NCBI GenBank assembly: GCA_964521065.1
Contig: CAZFPQ010000001.1
Location: 1 to 64,000, forward strand
DNA length: 64,000 nucleotides
Reading direction: 5' to 3'
From: CAYVAP01 sp964521065
GTDB taxonomy: Bacteria; Bacteroidota; Bacteroidia; J057
Part shown: positions 1 to 9,699 of the stretch, in pieces
How the letters are laid out: every line of letters begins with the position of its first letter
Position numbering within the stretch: the first letter of the stretch is position 1
Program-made: the position numbers and the translations under genes
Notes under the pieces: model-generated
Told to the model about the DNA's origin: nothing
The model's input: only the letters and a program-made list of their open reading frames with translations
Database searches by the model: none

Positions 1-127
1 GATCAGTCTTTACGTTTTGAAATATACTACTCATTATCAGTGACTTATGACTACTATCGCCCTAAGTTAAGCATATTGATAATCAGGTACTTATATTGGG
101 ACAAGTCTATTGGCCAAATTCACTGAC

Positions 128-1387
128 CTAGAGCCCCATTTTTTCGATTGTGGATTCTAAAATATCTAAACTTACAGTCAAGTTAGAGTCAATAGACTTA
201 GTACAATGGTCACTTTCACAAACCATAAAGTGATAGTCTAAGCCCACCTGCTGAGCCACGTCGCAGTATAAGTGACTTAAGTAATCGTCAGGAAAAAATT
301 CAAGCACAGGAACTCCTGGTTTCATAAAAGCAAAATTAGCAAAGCCTGCTCCATGCGTTCCAACAACAGCTTTGGCATTGTAGAACAAAGAGATCTGCTC
401 ATGGAAAGACAAATCTCCAAGCCGAAAAGATTGAAAGCCGTATTTGCTCAATATTTCAAGTACTTTATCCTCGTTAGTGACCGCTCGGCGTGTCACATCT
501 CCCCTGGAAACATAAACGTAAGGCGCGCCTTTCACTGATGAGTCGAGGGTAGCCTGAGAAAGAAAAGAATCCCTCAGAAAAGGAATTATCCATTCCGGTA
601 TTTTACTCCCTACCCTAGGGTGACTACCCGTTAATAGTCGACTTGCTTTCAGATAGGGATATTCATAACATGTAATAAGCTTTTCAGGTGGGATACCAAT
701 AGCTTCCAAGGTACTCTGCTGAAAGGGCTTAGATATATCTGGAACTAAGTAGTAATCAATGTCCTCATCCTTGAATCTCGATTTTTGTAATACGTTGAGG
801 CGAGAAATCGTATCTATAAGCCAATGGAAATAGTTGTAGGTACCACCTCCCCCAGACAAAAAGCTAAATACAGTTCCTTTAATGTTCTTAGGCCTATATA
901 TTTTGGGGATCTTTATTTGTGTAAGTTCATGCTCCTTGACTCCAAACGTATATGAATACTCTCGGATTCCCTTATTTTGTCCATCAAAATAGGCAACGTT
1001 GAAAATGCTGTCTGTAAAAACACTTCCCTCTTGGATCTCAAGTAATGAAATAGGAGGTGCTTCGTACTCTTCCAAGGAAGGAAGAAGGTCCTGAGAAAAC
1101 CTCAATATGAAGTCATCTGGTAAGGATAGCTTTAGGTGCAGAGTGGATGAAAACTCGTAAACGCAAGTGTTTCCATTTTGCAGGCTGGACAGATCGCTAA
1201 GACTTTGCATTCGAAACCTACTTTGCAGTGGTCCAACTAATATCCTTCCGATACTATGGTCTTGAGCGCGACGGAAAGCAACAGATACATTTTTTTGGGC
1301 TTTAGGAGATAATGCCATTAGTCTTGAAATGAATGAGGTATAATTAAATAAATCGTTTAACCATAAAAATCTCGAAGGGTTAGTCAA
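128..1387 (-). CDS. GT61-family glycosyltransferase (DUF563)
   Basis: A 419-residue protein of the GT61/DUF563 family, which transfers xylose, GlcNAc or related sugars onto glycans. Family landmarks are visible: a Gly-rich stretch ending in NYFHW (about residues 179-189), YVSRGDVTRR (about 292-301) and the strongly conserved HGAGFANFAF (about 345-354) followed by EFFP. There is no signal peptide or clear membrane segment, so it should act on the cytoplasmic side. It is the last gene of the minus-strand polysaccharide cluster inside this window; the cluster may continue off the left edge. Donor and acceptor cannot be read from sequence. Family assignment is firm. Confidence 0.85.
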   Translation of the reverse strand: MTNPSRFLWLNDLFNYTSFISRLMALSPKAQKNVSVAFRRAQDHSIGRILVGPLQSRFRMQSLSDLSSLQNGNTCVYEFSSTLHLKLSLPDDFILRFSQDLLPSLEEYEAPPISLLEIQEGSVFTDSIFNVAYFDGQNKGIREYSYTFGVKEHELTQIKIPKIYRPKNIKGTVFSFLSGGGGTYNYFHWLIDTISRLNVLQKSRFKDEDIDYYLVPDISKPFQQSTLEAIGIPPEKLITCYEYPYLKASRLLTGSHPRVGSKIPEWIIPFLRDSFLSQATLDSSVKGAPYVYVSRGDVTRRAVTNEDKVLEILSKYGFQSFRLGDLSFHEQISLFYNAKAVVGTHGAGFANFAFMKPGVPVLEFFPDDYLSHLYCDVAQQVGLDYHFMVCESDHCTKSIDSNLTVSLDILESTIEKMGL

Positions 1388-1436
1388 AGGTTTCTATAAG
1401 CTTTTTCCCCTATTTTCTTAAGTTTCCGAAAATTCT

Positions 1437-1700
1437 TCATTTACCTACTCTGAGTCCCTTTCTTCTGCTCGGTAGAGCACGTGCCCTAGAAGTTTGTTTT
1501 AGGGCAGCAAAACTGATACCAAATCTTCCCGATAGCATAAGTGGAATTTGATAACTAATCCTATAATATACCTGCTCAAATGAGCAACTAACCATATCAA
1601 AGTACCAATTTAAACTTAGATCAGAACCATTTTGTATACCTTTCAACCATTTTGATAGTGGATACACAAAATATTGGATAAAATCGAAGCTTTCAGACAA
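1437..1700 (-). CDS. small unrecognised ORF or gene fragment (87 aa)
   Basis: An 87-codon open frame lying alone in the 378 bp between the GT61 gene and the Wzy-like gene, on the cluster strand. It begins MSESFDFIQYFVYPLSKWLK and ends in a basic tail rich in Arg and Lys (SRRKGLRVGK). I recognise no family. Aromatic-rich sequence and the basic tail would fit a decayed piece of a glycosyl- or sulfotransferase, but no motif proves this. It could equally be a chance frame. Confidence 0.25.
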   Translation of the reverse strand: MSESFDFIQYFVYPLSKWLKGIQNGSDLSLNWYFDMVSCSFEQVYYRISYQIPLMLSGRFGISFAALKQTSRARALPSRRKGLRVGK

Positions 1701-1765
1701 CTCATAGCATACTGGTTATGAATGAATTATCTAATTCTACTTTTCTACCTCTAGGGTGGCGAAGA

Positions 1766-3118
1766 TCACATAGAACCTGCAAGAGAATTATATTCTTCAA
1801 CCTTATATCTCAAATATAGATTATAGCTAAATACAGAGAAACAGAAAATAATATCACATAAGGCCGTGCACAGGGAATTGTATTCTCCATAGGGTGCCTC
1901 AAAGATCCCCGCAAATGGAAAACATATTGCAAATACAATGAATATTGCACCGCTCGTTATATTCACTTTTTCTAAAACTATGCCATTTCTCAAACACAGA
2001 AATAACATCCCAAACATGAGAAACAACCCAGCATATCCTGCATCAAAGAATAATTGAAAATAAAAGCTATGAGTGTAAACCAAACGTCCCAAATAGACTC
2101 CGTATGCTTTAGCTACTCCAGAAGGAAGGTGCCCCTGCTGACCGTAGCCAAAGATTTGAGCCTCCTTGAACTCTGACATCTCTTTAAGGCATTCATTCCA
2201 AATGAAACTCCGACTATTACCTGTCGCAAGTTCATCCTCCTCACCAGATCGAGAAAGGCCACTAGCTAACTCAGTTTGGGCAAAAGCTTTTAGAACTGTT
2301 GAAATTGAAAAAGCTATTATTGGGATTCCTAAAAAAACAAACGGTAATAACCATCTTAGCCTAAACTTTTTATAGGCCAGTATAATGCCTAATGTAAAGA
2401 CTATGTTCCCCAAAGTGCCTCTGGAGTCAATCACTAATACCGCAAATATACAAGCAGATAAAATAGCAATTACCAGCCATTTTTGTTTTTTACGCAACTC
2501 CTCTCCCATCAACAATGCAATCGAAAAGAGAGCCATGCAACCTAAGAACACACCAAAACCGTTTGGGTGTCCTCCCAATACGAAGCCGGTACGCCCAAAA
2601 TCTAGCCCTAGTAAACTAGCAAGCATACTAGGTGTTAAGTCCTCCTCAGGAATCGGCTCATGGTTGGGGATTTCTATCCCTAGGAAGAAGCAGATCAGTG
2701 CGAATACAACCACAAAACCTCCACTCACATAGAGTACGAATAAAGCACTATGGAAACGAGAGGAGAAATCTTTCCAGGATTTCACATCTTGAAAGCTCTT
2801 GGTAAGTCCTCCATACAAAACTAACGCGAACATGACTCTCTGAAATGCAATATTCAAAAAGCCGGTCATCGATGCTTCTTCAGCATTGGTTCTCATATAA
2901 CTGTACAGGATAACCCCTAAAAATCCTGCTAAAACTAAAACCTGAAACCTGTTATACACTTTAGGCCAATATATGCGGCCACCTTTTTCGGGAAAAAAAT
3001 AAAAAAATCCATAGATCAAAGACAGTGGAAACAGATGCCTTAATGCCTGAACACCGGAAAGGTCGGCAAAGGTATTTCCAAAGAAGTATAATCCTATAAT
3101 TACCCCTAATAACCGCAT
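1766..3118 (-). CDS. O-antigen polymerase/ligase-like membrane protein (Wzy-like)
   Basis: A 450-residue, strongly hydrophobic protein with about ten to twelve predicted membrane helices and a large extracytoplasmic loop in the second half (around the EDELATGNSRSFIWNE stretch). This is the layout of the Wzy/WaaL superfamily, which polymerises or ligates lipid-linked oligosaccharides at the periplasmic face. The HP(N)GFG stretch near the middle resembles other O-antigen ligase domain proteins. It is the only such protein in the cluster, and a Wzx flippase lies 11 kb upstream in the same transcription direction, so a polymerase role in a Wzx/Wzy pathway is the simplest reading. Polymerase versus ligase cannot be separated by sequence alone. 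Confidence 0.75.
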   Translation of the reverse strand: MRLLGVIIGLYFFGNTFADLSGVQALRHLFPLSLIYGFFYFFPEKGGRIYWPKVYNRFQVLVLAGFLGVILYSYMRTNAEEASMTGFLNIAFQRVMFALVLYGGLTKSFQDVKSWKDFSSRFHSALFVLYVSGGFVVVFALICFFLGIEIPNHEPIPEEDLTPSMLASLLGLDFGRTGFVLGGHPNGFGVFLGCMALFSIALLMGEELRKKQKWLVIAILSACIFAVLVIDSRGTLGNIVFTLGIILAYKKFRLRWLLPFVFLGIPIIAFSISTVLKAFAQTELASGLSRSGEEDELATGNSRSFIWNECLKEMSEFKEAQIFGYGQQGHLPSGVAKAYGVYLGRLVYTHSFYFQLFFDAGYAGLFLMFGMLFLCLRNGIVLEKVNITSGAIFIVFAICFPFAGIFEAPYGEYNSLCTALCDIIFCFSVFSYNLYLRYKVEEYNSLAGSM

Positions 3119-3235
3119 AAACTGGATAAGTCAAACCTTGATATTGAGGCTAGGAAATATCCATAATCTCAAAATCATCTCAAGCCCCATATTCACGGGT
3201 CTACCGTAACCTTTAGTACCCTATCTTTCACGAAA

Positions 3236-4072
3236 TCAGGAAACCCAATACCCGAGCAACCGCCGCGCATAGCCTTCTATAAACCGCCGAGGCATGTGTT
3301 TAGGAGGACAGTTTTTTAACGTGTATCGGGTGAAGTCGCGCAAGTTAGCCCCCCCACGAATCGAGAAAAGGTGATTGTAATAACCTTTCAGGGTCTTCGT
3401 CACCATGTTTTCATTGGCCCCACATGCTTCAGGAAATGTATATAGAAATGCATCGTAGTTTATATACATTTCAAAACCAGCTCGAAAAGCATTGTAGGTA
3501 AAATCATAGTCGGCAAGATAGTGCGGAAAGCGCTTCCGATCAAAGAAACCTATTTTTTCGAAAACTACTCTAGGAATCCACAAACCCCGCCCAGGTAAGG
3601 TAGTTACAGGATGGATACCCGCCTGTTCATCAGGAGGTAGGGTTTCTAGGAGATAGGTTACCGTCCTTTCGTCACAGTACTCACCACCATAAATGACTTG
3701 CTTGGTAGACGCATCTTTCTCTAGAGATCCAATTACGGCTTCTGGCTTTTGCTTAGCCCAAGCTACCATATTGGCTAGGTATTCTTCCGGCAAGATTGTG
3801 TCATCGTTCAAGGTGAGGCAGTAGTCGGCTCCTTGAGACAGAGCTGCCTCTATCCCAACATTGACTCCACCTGTCCACCATAGGTTCCCATCACCTTTGA
3901 TAACATTTACCTCGGGATAATATTCAGTCAACATTTTGCCCGTGCCATCGGTCGATCCATCGTCAATCACGAAAACGGTAAAATCTTTGTAGGACTGCTT
4001 TCTCAAAGAGTCGAGACAGTTTCGAGTGTAATCTTTGCGATTGAAAACGGGTATAAGGATGAATAATTTCAA
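3236..4072 (-). CDS. GT2 glycosyltransferase (rhamnosyltransferase-like)
   Basis: A 278-residue GT-A fold transferase. The N-terminus FILIPVFNRKDYTRNCLDSL and the motif DDGSTDGT (residues 37-44) are typical of GT2 enzymes, and LNDDTILP (about residue 93) supplies the metal-binding Asp residues. The sequence style GDGNLWWTGGVNVG resembles rhamnosyl/galactofuranosyl-type GT2 proteins. It is cytoplasmic with no membrane anchor. It sits between the polymerase-like gene and a GT4 gene on the same strand, so it most likely adds one sugar of the repeat unit. Donor sugar unknown. Confidence 0.85.
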   Translation of the reverse strand: MKLFILIPVFNRKDYTRNCLDSLRKQSYKDFTVFVIDDGSTDGTGKMLTEYYPEVNVIKGDGNLWWTGGVNVGIEAALSQGADYCLTLNDDTILPEEYLANMVAWAKQKPEAVIGSLEKDASTKQVIYGGEYCDERTVTYLLETLPPDEQAGIHPVTTLPGRGLWIPRVVFEKIGFFDRKRFPHYLADYDFTYNAFRAGFEMYINYDAFLYTFPEACGANENMVTKTLKGYYNHLFSIRGGANLRDFTRYTLKNCPPKHMPRRFIEGYARRLLGYWVS

Positions 4073-4152
4073 AATTTTAACTAATTATTTATGTAGAATC
4101 GACAATAAAGGTCGTCTAAAGCAGCAATTAAATTTAGAGTAGAATCAAGTTT

Positions 4153-5316
4153 TTAGGATGACGTTTTACTCAGTATTGATTCGTCAGATTTCATAGCTAG
4201 CGCCTTATGGTACATTTTTTTCAGTTGAGGTCCTATAATACTAGGATGAAAAGCCTCTTGATAGCACCGCTTGGCTCTTTGACACATTGCTTGATAAGCG
4301 GAATTAGAAAGTCGCATTCCTTCAAGTAGGGCTTGAGTAGCTTCTGCCACTGAAGATACTACAAATCCAGCGCCATGGTCATCGATGATTTGGCTAATGG
4401 GTACTTTATCTGTAATGATTACAGGTGTTCCCACAGCTAGGGCTTCGGCGATCGCGAGCCCAAATCCTTCGAAGCGAGATAGCTGGAAATAAAACTTCGA
4501 CTCTGACAAAAGACGTGTTTTATCTTCGGCTGAAACCCGGCCAGTCATGTGCACCTCTTCTTGGGTAATATCTTCCTTCTTCATAAGAGTTTCCAGTCGA
4601 TTTTTTGACTCTTGGTCGTATTTCCCTATTAAGGTAAAGGGCACAGATTGGCCCTGCTCATGCTTGAACCGCCCAAGCGTTTCTAGCATTAGATCAATGC
4701 CTTTTTGATGAAAGTCGTATCTTCCCAAAAAGGAAATCTTTCTTTGCTTTTTAATTACCTCAACCTGATGATCCACGACTGGAACAAAGTTTGTCACCAT
4801 CTCCACCGTGGGGTTAGAAGTGTAACGCCGTATATATCCCTCTCCCAATGGTGTAAGAGCATGAACTACGGTTGCTTTAGCCAGCAACTGCCGCTCAAAA
4901 AGCACCATATATATCTCTTTCAACATGCGATTTTTAATCATACTCTCAGGGCTGTATGAGTCATGAGGAGTATGGATGAAGGCAAAGCCTAGATCATTTA
5001 GAATTTTAGCTTTAACAAAATTAGGTGGGTAGAAGACACTGTGCAAATGAAATACGGTGGTATCCTTATCCAACGTGGCAACCCAATCTCGGAACTCCTT
5101 TGGCAAACTAAATCCTTTATAGGATGTCATAGGAAAGGACCTGACGACAAAGCCATCCACCTCTTCTAACCTTACCCCAGATGAAACGTCTGTAGAGAAA
5201 TGTGCGAACTCGAAATCAACTTCTCCTCGTAGTACATTAGCTACCTGATAAACATATTCTAGTACACCGTTACCTGACTCAGCAACGTAAGGAGTTGTGT
5301 GGATGACTTTTATCAT
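4153..5316 (-). CDS. GT4 glycosyltransferase
   Basis: A 387-residue GT-B fold retaining glycosyltransferase of the GT4 family. The C-terminal Rossmann half is clear: FLGRYDFHQKG (196-206) and the EX7E-type motif EGFGLAIAE (283-291) followed by ALAVGTPVI. The N-terminal half has the usual Gly-rich acceptor loop (SGNGVLEYVYQVA). It is soluble or peripheral in the cytoplasm. It is preceded by 345 bp without a gene, so it may start its own transcript within the cluster. Sugar specificity cannot be inferred. Confidence 0.88.
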   Translation of the reverse strand: MIKVIHTTPYVAESGNGVLEYVYQVANVLRGEVDFEFAHFSTDVSSGVRLEEVDGFVVRSFPMTSYKGFSLPKEFRDWVATLDKDTTVFHLHSVFYPPNFVKAKILNDLGFAFIHTPHDSYSPESMIKNRMLKEIYMVLFERQLLAKATVVHALTPLGEGYIRRYTSNPTVEMVTNFVPVVDHQVEVIKKQRKISFLGRYDFHQKGIDLMLETLGRFKHEQGQSVPFTLIGKYDQESKNRLETLMKKEDITQEEVHMTGRVSAEDKTRLLSESKFYFQLSRFEGFGLAIAEALAVGTPVIITDKVPISQIIDDHGAGFVVSSVAEATQALLEGMRLSNSAYQAMCQRAKRCYQEAFHPSIIGPQLKKMYHKALAMKSDESILSKTSS

Positions 5317-5661
5317 GATTAGAAGTTTTGGCTAGCTAAGAGACCTGTGGTTTGTTGAACCTTTCAACTTTCTTTTTATCTTATTTATGTTATTCTTATT
5401 CATAAGGGCCACTCAAGCTTGTTACTACTTTGCAAAGAGTAACTGTTACTCATACAATTGGTTGATTTTCGCGCTAACTCAAATTGTTTGAACTGGGTCT
5501 TTGAAGAGTTTTTGACCCAATCTCTTTCAGGCTTTGACTATCAAAGTTATACTTCATGAATTGACAGTGCCCAGAAAGAAACCAAACTGCCTCCAATCGG
5601 CTGATTTGAATATCACTCTTTTCATATACATCAACAACCAATTAGATCTGCTAAATGTGTA
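5317..5661. other. intergenic, 345 bp, no gene seen
   Basis: AT-rich spacer between two glycosyltransferase genes. On the minus strand there is a perfect TAnnTTTG-type -7 element (TAACTTTG, reverse complement of CAAAGTTA near 5540), but I find no TTTG at the expected distance upstream, so I do not call a promoter. No tRNA, terminator or repeat was recognised. Confidence 0.4.
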
Positions 5662-6741
5662 TTATGCATCAAGCATTTGCAATAATCGCTCCGTTGTGGC
5701 TTTAGGAGAATAATGCTTTAAAACCCATTCTCGTCCACTCGCAGCAATGTTAGTTACTGCATCCTCACTCTCTAACACATCCCTGATACCATTGACATTA
5801 TTCAAGTCAACACCTAAATAATGCTCCTTGTTTTGTGGCATTACGGGAAGCTTAATCCCAAACTTGTCAAAATCTACATGCATGGTTAAAGATCCTGAAA
5901 CCAATGATTCCCAAAAGCGCCAGGAATCAAATTGGTAGACCCTGTCATATGGTAGGATGTTCAATTTTTCTTCAACCTTGGTTACAATCCGTACAATCTG
6001 ATTTTGCTTGGTCAGTATTTCTTTCTGTGCGTAGCCTGAGACTGCGTTAACAACTTTATTTGCACCAAGAGCTCTGTAGTAAGCGGGGTTATGCCTCCTT
6101 CCTGTTTGTTGCCAGAAAATATAATCCTCAGGCATTGAGGCATCTGCATCAAAAGCTGGAATCCCTGAATTTTCTGGATAATGTTCATAAACTAATGGCA
6201 TTACATTTTTGTCAAAATGTGCTCTTAGGTTATGTAATATTCGAAAGTTTGATACAGTACAGTTATTCCGCTGCTCAAATGGTAAAGGTTGAGCAGAATT
6301 AATGATGCGGCTCGATGGACCGAACTGCCAAGGAACAAAATTGGAAGGATGCGTATATTTTTGATTATACTGTGATTTTAAAACGTAGTCAACAGCTCGC
6401 ATCCTTTTATCATAACCTGGCGTTATTAAGAAGTCTGAGCAATCCAAAAATATTGAGGTAAATTCCCTATTTCGGTCAAAGATATTTTCAGGTAACAAGT
6501 CTAACCTATCATAATCAAATAGTTGGGAGGCAAATACTACAAGGTCAAAGTCATTAAGATTAACTCCCTCCTTCTGCCGGATGAGATAATCACCTTCCAT
6601 TTCTGACTGAAGCCAATAATTTATGTTTCCCCAGAACTCTATCCCAAGTTCTTTGAGCCCCTCGGCCAGAACTACTACTTGATGTTGATATGCTGCTTTA
6701 TCAGGAGTCCCAAGTGGGTGACAGATGAAATAAACCTTCAT
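5662..6741 (-). CDS. glycosyltransferase-like protein (GT-B, family unresolved)
   Basis: A 359-residue protein that looks like a single-sugar GT-B transferase without the classical GT4 EX7E signature. The N-terminus MKVYFICHPLGTPDKAAYQH reads like the first beta strand and loop of a GT-B domain. Near residues 268-300 there is YQFDSWRFWESLVSGSL, which corresponds in position to the nucleotide-sugar binding region of CgeB/GT1-like proteins, and the C-terminus ends in a typical helix (SPKATTERLLQML). The gene is isolated by 345-417 bp spacers on both sides but shares the cluster strand. Function as a polysaccharide transferase is inferred from fold and context. Confidence 0.6.
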   Translation of the reverse strand: MKVYFICHPLGTPDKAAYQHQVVVLAEGLKELGIEFWGNINYWLQSEMEGDYLIRQKEGVNLNDFDLVVFASQLFDYDRLDLLPENIFDRNREFTSIFLDCSDFLITPGYDKRMRAVDYVLKSQYNQKYTHPSNFVPWQFGPSSRIINSAQPLPFEQRNNCTVSNFRILHNLRAHFDKNVMPLVYEHYPENSGIPAFDADASMPEDYIFWQQTGRRHNPAYYRALGANKVVNAVSGYAQKEILTKQNQIVRIVTKVEEKLNILPYDRVYQFDSWRFWESLVSGSLTMHVDFDKFGIKLPVMPQNKEHYLGVDLNNVNGIRDVLESEDAVTNIAASGREWVLKHYSPKATTERLLQMLDA

Positions 6742-7158
6742 AATAAAAATAGTGTTATTGGAGTGTTGTAGATAGAGCCTATCTTAGGTATCACCTCCAC
6801 TAAGCATAGAAAAAATGGTCGCTTTAATTTTTTGAGGAATGGTTGAGCAGCGGCGAAGTAAAGTGTTGACTCTTCTCGATTAAAAATGCTAGGTAAACCT
6901 TCTTCTGCCTATGTTTGAGAGAAGGAGCAAAATATAATCATTTAAGTCACTAACCTTAAGAACACCGATGATAGCCATAGTCCAACTATCAAAACCAAAT
7001 AAAAAAATAGTCATTCTCTAAGTTGTAAAAATACCTGACAGGTCAAAAGTCACACTCGGAGAAGTTTACTGAGTATAAAATATTGGCTTTACAGCATTTT
7101 TTATACTTTGTTATACAAAAAAATCGATTTAGAATATTCACATACAGTGCATGTATTT
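6742..7158. other. intergenic, 417 bp, no gene seen
   Basis: AT-rich spacer separating the CDP-glucose dehydratase gene from the next glycosyltransferase gene downstream. I see no open frame of interest, no terminator hairpin with a T tract and no complete Bacteroidota promoter on either strand. Confidence 0.4.
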
Positions 7159-8274
7159 TCATACTGCAAAAGGTACTGAGATCCGTGTGGTGCTATAGGC
7201 CTCAATCTGCTCGATCATCTTTTGCTTAGGGGACTCCCCATCTACCAGCACGGCCTTGTACCACTCAGTAGTATGTTTCAGTGTAGCTTCAAAGTCCCAT
7301 TTGGGGAACCAGCTTAACATATGAAAAGTCTTTTCAATGGTCAACTGTAGCAATGAAGCTTCATGAACTGCATTTGGATTGGAGGCATCTACCCAACTAC
7401 CCTGACCCCAATATTCGATGATTTTATCAACCAGTATCCGTACAGGTTGATTTGAAGTAACCAGCGGGCCAAAATTGAAGCCTGAGCAAATTTGAGCTTT
7501 TTCTCTAATGCTACGTTGAGGGTCGAGCAAAATCGCCCCCAAATGTAAATACCCCCCCACAGGTTCGAGGACGTGTTGCCAAGGACGAGTAGCGACAGGA
7601 TTTCGAACCTCAATTGATTGTTTCTTCGCTAGGGCACGCATGCAGTCAGGGACAATGCGGTCTGCTGCCCAATCGCCTCCTCCAATTACGTTGCCAGCCC
7701 GCACACTAGCCACCTGGATCTGATGTTCTTCCAATCGGTCAGGATGAAAAAACGAGCGGCGCCAAGAATCAATCAACAGTTCGGCCGCTCCCTTACTAGA
7801 GGAGTACACGTCATAGCCACCCATCGGATCGTTTTCTCGGTAACCATGAATCCATTCCTTGTTACTATAGCATTTGTCAGTGGTGACACAAATTACCGTT
7901 ACTGGACGCTCTAGCTTCCTTACCGCATCCAAGACATAGGCCGTACCTAGGGTGTTGACTTCTACGGTTTCGATGGGGTGCTCGTAGGAATAGCGTACTA
8001 GGGGCTGCGCCGCCATGTGGAAGATGATATCAGGCTCTACCTTAGCGATATAGGCTTCTAGAGTATTCTGATCGCGTATGTCGGCTACCTTGTGGTTTAT
8101 TTCATCTACCAAGTTGAGTTGATCAAAAAGAGCAGGCTGAGTGAGAGGAGTCAGAGAATAGCCATAAACCTCGGCTCCCAAAAGCAAAAGCCACTGCGTC
8201 ATCCAACTCCCTTTGAATCCCGTATGACCGGTAACCAATACTTTCTTTCCAGTATAATATACTTTTAAGTCCAT
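7159..8274 (-). CDS. rfbG: CDP-glucose 4,6-dehydratase
   Basis: Converts CDP-D-glucose to CDP-4-keto-6-deoxy-D-glucose with bound NAD+. A short-chain dehydrogenase/reductase of the extended type: the nucleotide loop GHTGFKG (16-22), TTDKCY (131-136) and the catalytic YSSSK (Tyr157, Lys161) are all present, and GWAD-type WQHVLEP follows. I use the ATG at 8274, giving 371 residues that begin MDLKVYYTGKKVLVTG, because the open frame continues 22 codons further upstream with unrelated sequence and family members start here. Its substrate is made by rfbF two genes upstream, so rfbC-rfbF-oxidoreductase-rfbG forms a CDP-sugar module. Confidence 0.95.
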   Translation of the reverse strand: MDLKVYYTGKKVLVTGHTGFKGSWMTQWLLLLGAEVYGYSLTPLTQPALFDQLNLVDEINHKVADIRDQNTLEAYIAKVEPDIIFHMAAQPLVRYSYEHPIETVEVNTLGTAYVLDAVRKLERPVTVICVTTDKCYSNKEWIHGYRENDPMGGYDVYSSSKGAAELLIDSWRRSFFHPDRLEEHQIQVASVRAGNVIGGGDWAADRIVPDCMRALAKKQSIEVRNPVATRPWQHVLEPVGGYLHLGAILLDPQRSIREKAQICSGFNFGPLVTSNQPVRILVDKIIEYWGQGSWVDASNPNAVHEASLLQLTIEKTFHMLSWFPKWDFEATLKHTTEWYKAVLVDGESPKQKMIEQIEAYSTTRISVPFAV

Positions 8275-8361
8275 TTTTCTAGTGTTTGGATCCGAAATTA
8301 AGAGCGAGAGATAGGCGCAGTATTGCAATAAAAGGGCCATTATCTCTCGCCCGTATTTAAC

Positions 8362-9669
8362 TTAGGAATTTGCTTTAGTCAGTGTAGGGAAGAGGGCGCA
8401 TTGCTCCTGATATAGTTCTAGGATATAGCGATCTTCAAACTCTATGTCATCTAGGGTGATAACTCCATTTTTGGGAACATCTCGCAGGAGTTTCGCATTT
8501 TCAGCCAAGCCCACTGGAAGCAGATTTTCAGATCGTGCCGTACTATAGTTTTCACATTCTCCGTAAACCATAAAGCCCCCGATACCATCAAGCAAATCTC
8601 CTGTAGTCAGGTCAGTTTTTGCCAGAGAAATGACTTCAACTTTAGGATCTCCAGCTGCAGTCACAATCATATCGTTAAAATCTACTAGGCGAGCCACCGA
8701 GCTCCCAATTTCGAAAAACAACAAATGATAAGGTATGTAGAAGCTGTAGAGCGGTCCTTCGCCCAGTTTTCCATATTTCAGGTATTTTCTGGTGAAAGAG
8801 TCCTGCGCAGTAGCATAGACACAAACACCTGGACCAGGTTTACCTCCGATAATGAAGTCGACAATACCTCCGTTAGCCTTAAGTTCTTCTACATCGTAGA
8901 GATGAGTTAACTCATCCATATGCTTACCAGGAGCCTTAAATCCATTCATGCCGCGTTGATTGACTCGAAAGCCAATAGCATTGGCAATTACCGCCTGTTC
9001 GAGGTTGACCTTAGTACCATCAGCAAAGTTCGTGGCCATAACCGAACTCATGCCCCAGCCAGCAGCAAAACCTTCTTGGGTCTTTGGTGTCCGGTACTGG
9101 TCTAGCATGCCTTTGATGTTGATGGCTACTAAGGGCTCAAAGCCTCGCATTTTCACCTCACGGAACAAATTAAGGGTACAACCTGGCTGGTCACCTTCGG
9201 CTACAGTATACTTGACCCCCGCCTGACGAGCCTTGTGTGCAATCAGGGGACCTAAAGTACCGTCCAGTTCGGCATTGAAGGAAAGCACGTGTTTGCCCTC
9301 TTCGATGGCTCTTAAGATCACTTGAGCCGCAAACTTGAGGGAACCCGTGGCCTCGATAAGCACATCGAGCGGTTGGGTCTGATAAAGGAGGTCGAGATTT
9401 TGGGTAATGGCTGGGAAACCCTCCTTAATAGCCGATTCCAGCTCCGATACCGTTTCCACGATTCGGTAGTTTTCAATACCTGCAATTTCAAAAGCATCCA
9501 GAGCGGTTTGCAAAGTACGATTGTATACCAAAGCTACTCGGATGCCAGGCGTATAGCGATGGAGTTGGTTAAGGATACCCTTACCCATTTCACCAGCTCC
9601 AACGAGGGCAGCTTGGATGTAGTTGTTTTCAGCGGCACGCTTGGCCAGTGCTTTATCTACTATAATCAT
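8362..9669 (-). CDS. NAD(P)-dependent oxidoreductase with C-terminal SAF domain
   Basis: A 435-residue homoserine-dehydrogenase-like oxidoreductase. The N-terminal Rossmann motif is GAGEMG (24-29); a central catalytic half follows (EATGSLKFAAQ, AEGDQPGC), and the last 60 residues (AKLLRDVPKNGVITLDDIEF) resemble an SAF domain. The gene lies 30 bp downstream of rfbF and 87 bp upstream of rfbG, so it very likely acts on a CDP-linked hexose or on a precursor of its branch. The exact reaction is not established by sequence; in other genomes this family also occurs with sugar-alcohol metabolism. No rfbH-type dehydrase is present, so the product is not a standard 3,6-dideoxyhexose made by the known route within this window. 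Confidence 0.8.
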   Translation of the reverse strand: MIIVDKALAKRAAENNYIQAALVGAGEMGKGILNQLHRYTPGIRVALVYNRTLQTALDAFEIAGIENYRIVETVSELESAIKEGFPAITQNLDLLYQTQPLDVLIEATGSLKFAAQVILRAIEEGKHVLSFNAELDGTLGPLIAHKARQAGVKYTVAEGDQPGCTLNLFREVKMRGFEPLVAINIKGMLDQYRTPKTQEGFAAGWGMSSVMATNFADGTKVNLEQAVIANAIGFRVNQRGMNGFKAPGKHMDELTHLYDVEELKANGGIVDFIIGGKPGPGVCVYATAQDSFTRKYLKYGKLGEGPLYSFYIPYHLLFFEIGSSVARLVDFNDMIVTAAGDPKVEVISLAKTDLTTGDLLDGIGGFMVYGECENYSTARSENLLPVGLAENAKLLRDVPKNGVITLDDIEFEDRYILELYQEQCALFPTLTKANS

Positions 9670-9699
9670 TGATTGGTACTTGAAAGAGGTTTTGGGTAA

